DNA from: Flavobacterium supellecticarium
GTDB taxonomy: Bacteria; Bacteroidota; Bacteroidia; Flavobacteriales; Flavobacteriaceae
NCBI RefSeq assembly: GCF_004801375.1
Contig: NZ_SSNZ01000001.1
Span: forward strand, 806,001-870,000
DNA: 64,000 nt
Direction of reading: 5' to 3'
In this document: positions 63,231 to 64,000 of the stretch, piece after piece
Layout: each line of letters begins with the position of its first letter
How positions within the stretch are numbered: the first letter of the stretch is position 1
Notes under the pieces: model-generated
Databases searched by the model: none
The model's input: only the letters and a program-made list of their open reading frames with translations
Told to the model about the DNA's origin: nothing
Translations under genes and position numbers: made by a program

Positions 63231-64000
63231 ATGACTGACGTTACACGTTTATTTGATTTTCCATACTATCAACTGGAAAAATACAACCTGCCGGATGCCT
63301 TGGTAACCAAATATAATGGAGAATGGATTAAGACTTCTACCCAAGAATATCTGGATAAGGCCAATACACTTTCCAGAGCGCTATTGCGAATGGGAATCCA
63401 GAAAAACGATAAAATTGCAATTATCTCGTCCAATAACAGAACAGAATGGAACATTACCGACATCGGGGTTTTACAAACCGGTGCCCAAACGGTTCCGGTA
63501 TATCCAACCATTTCCGAAGAAGATTACCAATACATATTAGGTCATTCCGAAGCGCAATACTGTTTTATTTCCGATAGCGAGGTTTTCAACAAGATAAATG
63601 CAATCCGTCACAATGTACCTTCCTTAAAAGAAATTTACTCCTATAATGTAATAGACGGTTGTAAAAACTGGACCGAAGTTTTGGAATTAGGAAAAGACGA
63701 AAGCAACCAACAGGAAGTCGAAAACCGGAAAAACAGTATTGTTACCACCGATCTGGCGACCTTAATTTATACTTCCGGAACAACAGGAAGACCAAAAGGT
63801 GTTATGTTGAGTCACCAAAATATCGTTTCGAACGTATTGGCCAGCTCGGTACGCGTGCCATTGAGAGCCGGAAGCACACGCGGATTAAGTTTTTTACCCG
63901 TTTGTCATATTTTCGAAAGAATGATTTTATACCTATACCAATATTATGGTATCTCGATTTATTTTGCCGAAAGCATCGACAAAATGAGCGACAACCTAAA
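63231..64000 (+). CDS. Long-chain acyl-CoA ligase (AMP-forming), partial at the window end
   Basis: The frame opens at ATG 63231 (MTDVTRLFDF) and runs off the right edge. An adenylate-forming (ANL) domain: the P-loop-like YTSGTTGRPKGVML is at about residues 180-193, and LSFLPVCHIFERM follows. An earlier ATG at 63220 opens only a four-codon frame. FadD-type ligases activate long-chain fatty acids to acyl-CoA. Only the first 256 residues are visible, so the C-terminal hinge cannot be checked. Shares the intergenic region with the LtaS-like gene. Confidence 0.9.
   Translation, partial: MTDVTRLFDFPYYQLEKYNLPDALVTKYNGEWIKTSTQEYLDKANTLSRALLRMGIQKNDKIAIISSNNRTEWNITDIGVLQTGAQTVPVYPTISEEDYQYILGHSEAQYCFISDSEVFNKINAIRHNVPSLKEIYSYNVIDGCKNWTEVLELGKDESNQQEVENRKNSIVTTDLATLIYTSGTTGRPKGVMLSHQNIVSNVLASSVRVPLRAGSTRGLSFLPVCHIFERMILYLYQYYGISIYFAESIDKMSDNL

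Overview
The window reads as a chromosomal segment of a Flavobacterium-like member of the Bacteroidota. The evidence is: type IX secretion (T9SS) type A and type B C-terminal domains, a PorP/SprF protein, bacillithiol synthesis (BshB1), a subclass A2 class A beta-lactamase, several Bacteroidota-only families, and promoters of the TTG-N18/20-TAnnTTTG type. No rRNA, phage, insertion sequence or CRISPR array was seen. Two tRNA genes (His, Tyr) are present.

Layout. 0-6 kb: an AraC/GyrI regulator, a small outer-membrane barrel, a serine hydrolase, a radical SAM/SPASM enzyme and an MFS exporter plus metallo-hydrolase pair divergent from a LysR regulator. 7-14 kb: a heavy-metal efflux operon (His/Asp-rich small protein, CzcA-type RND pump fused to its TolC-like channel, adaptor lipoprotein) next to a universal stress protein. 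14-15.1 kb: a gene-poor AT-rich stretch with a C11 tract. 15.1-22.4 kb: an AraC regulator facing a surface-protein operon (1247-residue YadA-head-like repeat protein, type B CTD protein, PorP/SprF with an unusual Lys-rich tail). 23-30 kb: small membrane and lipoproteins, an amidohydrolase, and a zinc-ribbon / SPFH-GYF / four-helix membrane protein cluster.

30-46.7 kb is mostly housekeeping: tRNA-His, bshB1, isochorismate synthase plus hotdog thioesterase, a beta-helix lipoprotein, purL, a TPR protein, an RluD-type pseudouridine synthase plus PASTA protein, ddl, coaD, a T9SS cargo protein, an M14 peptidase, a NUDIX hydrolase and pyrE. 47.2-49.06 kb is a visibly AT-richer insertion of two unknown membrane proteins bounded by inverted-repeat junctions resembling integron attC sites; it sits directly before the beta-lactamase. 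50-53 kb holds YchJ, small hypothetical proteins, a DUF423 protein and glutamate dehydrogenase.

53.4-58.2 kb has a decayed TonB-dependent receptor and a sulfur-type operon (Crp/Fnr regulator, TauE/SafE exporter, persulfide-dioxygenase-like/rhodanese fusion). 58.3-64 kb has a TlpA-type thioredoxin lipoprotein, tRNA-Tyr, two unknown proteins, an LtaS-like sulfatase and the start of an acyl-CoA ligase that runs off the window.

The strongest candidates for something undescribed are the cassette-like junctions at 47.2-49.05 kb, the repeat adhesin operon with the Lys-tailed PorP/SprF protein, and the SPFH/zinc-ribbon membrane module. Functions are assigned by motif recognition only; no database search was run.
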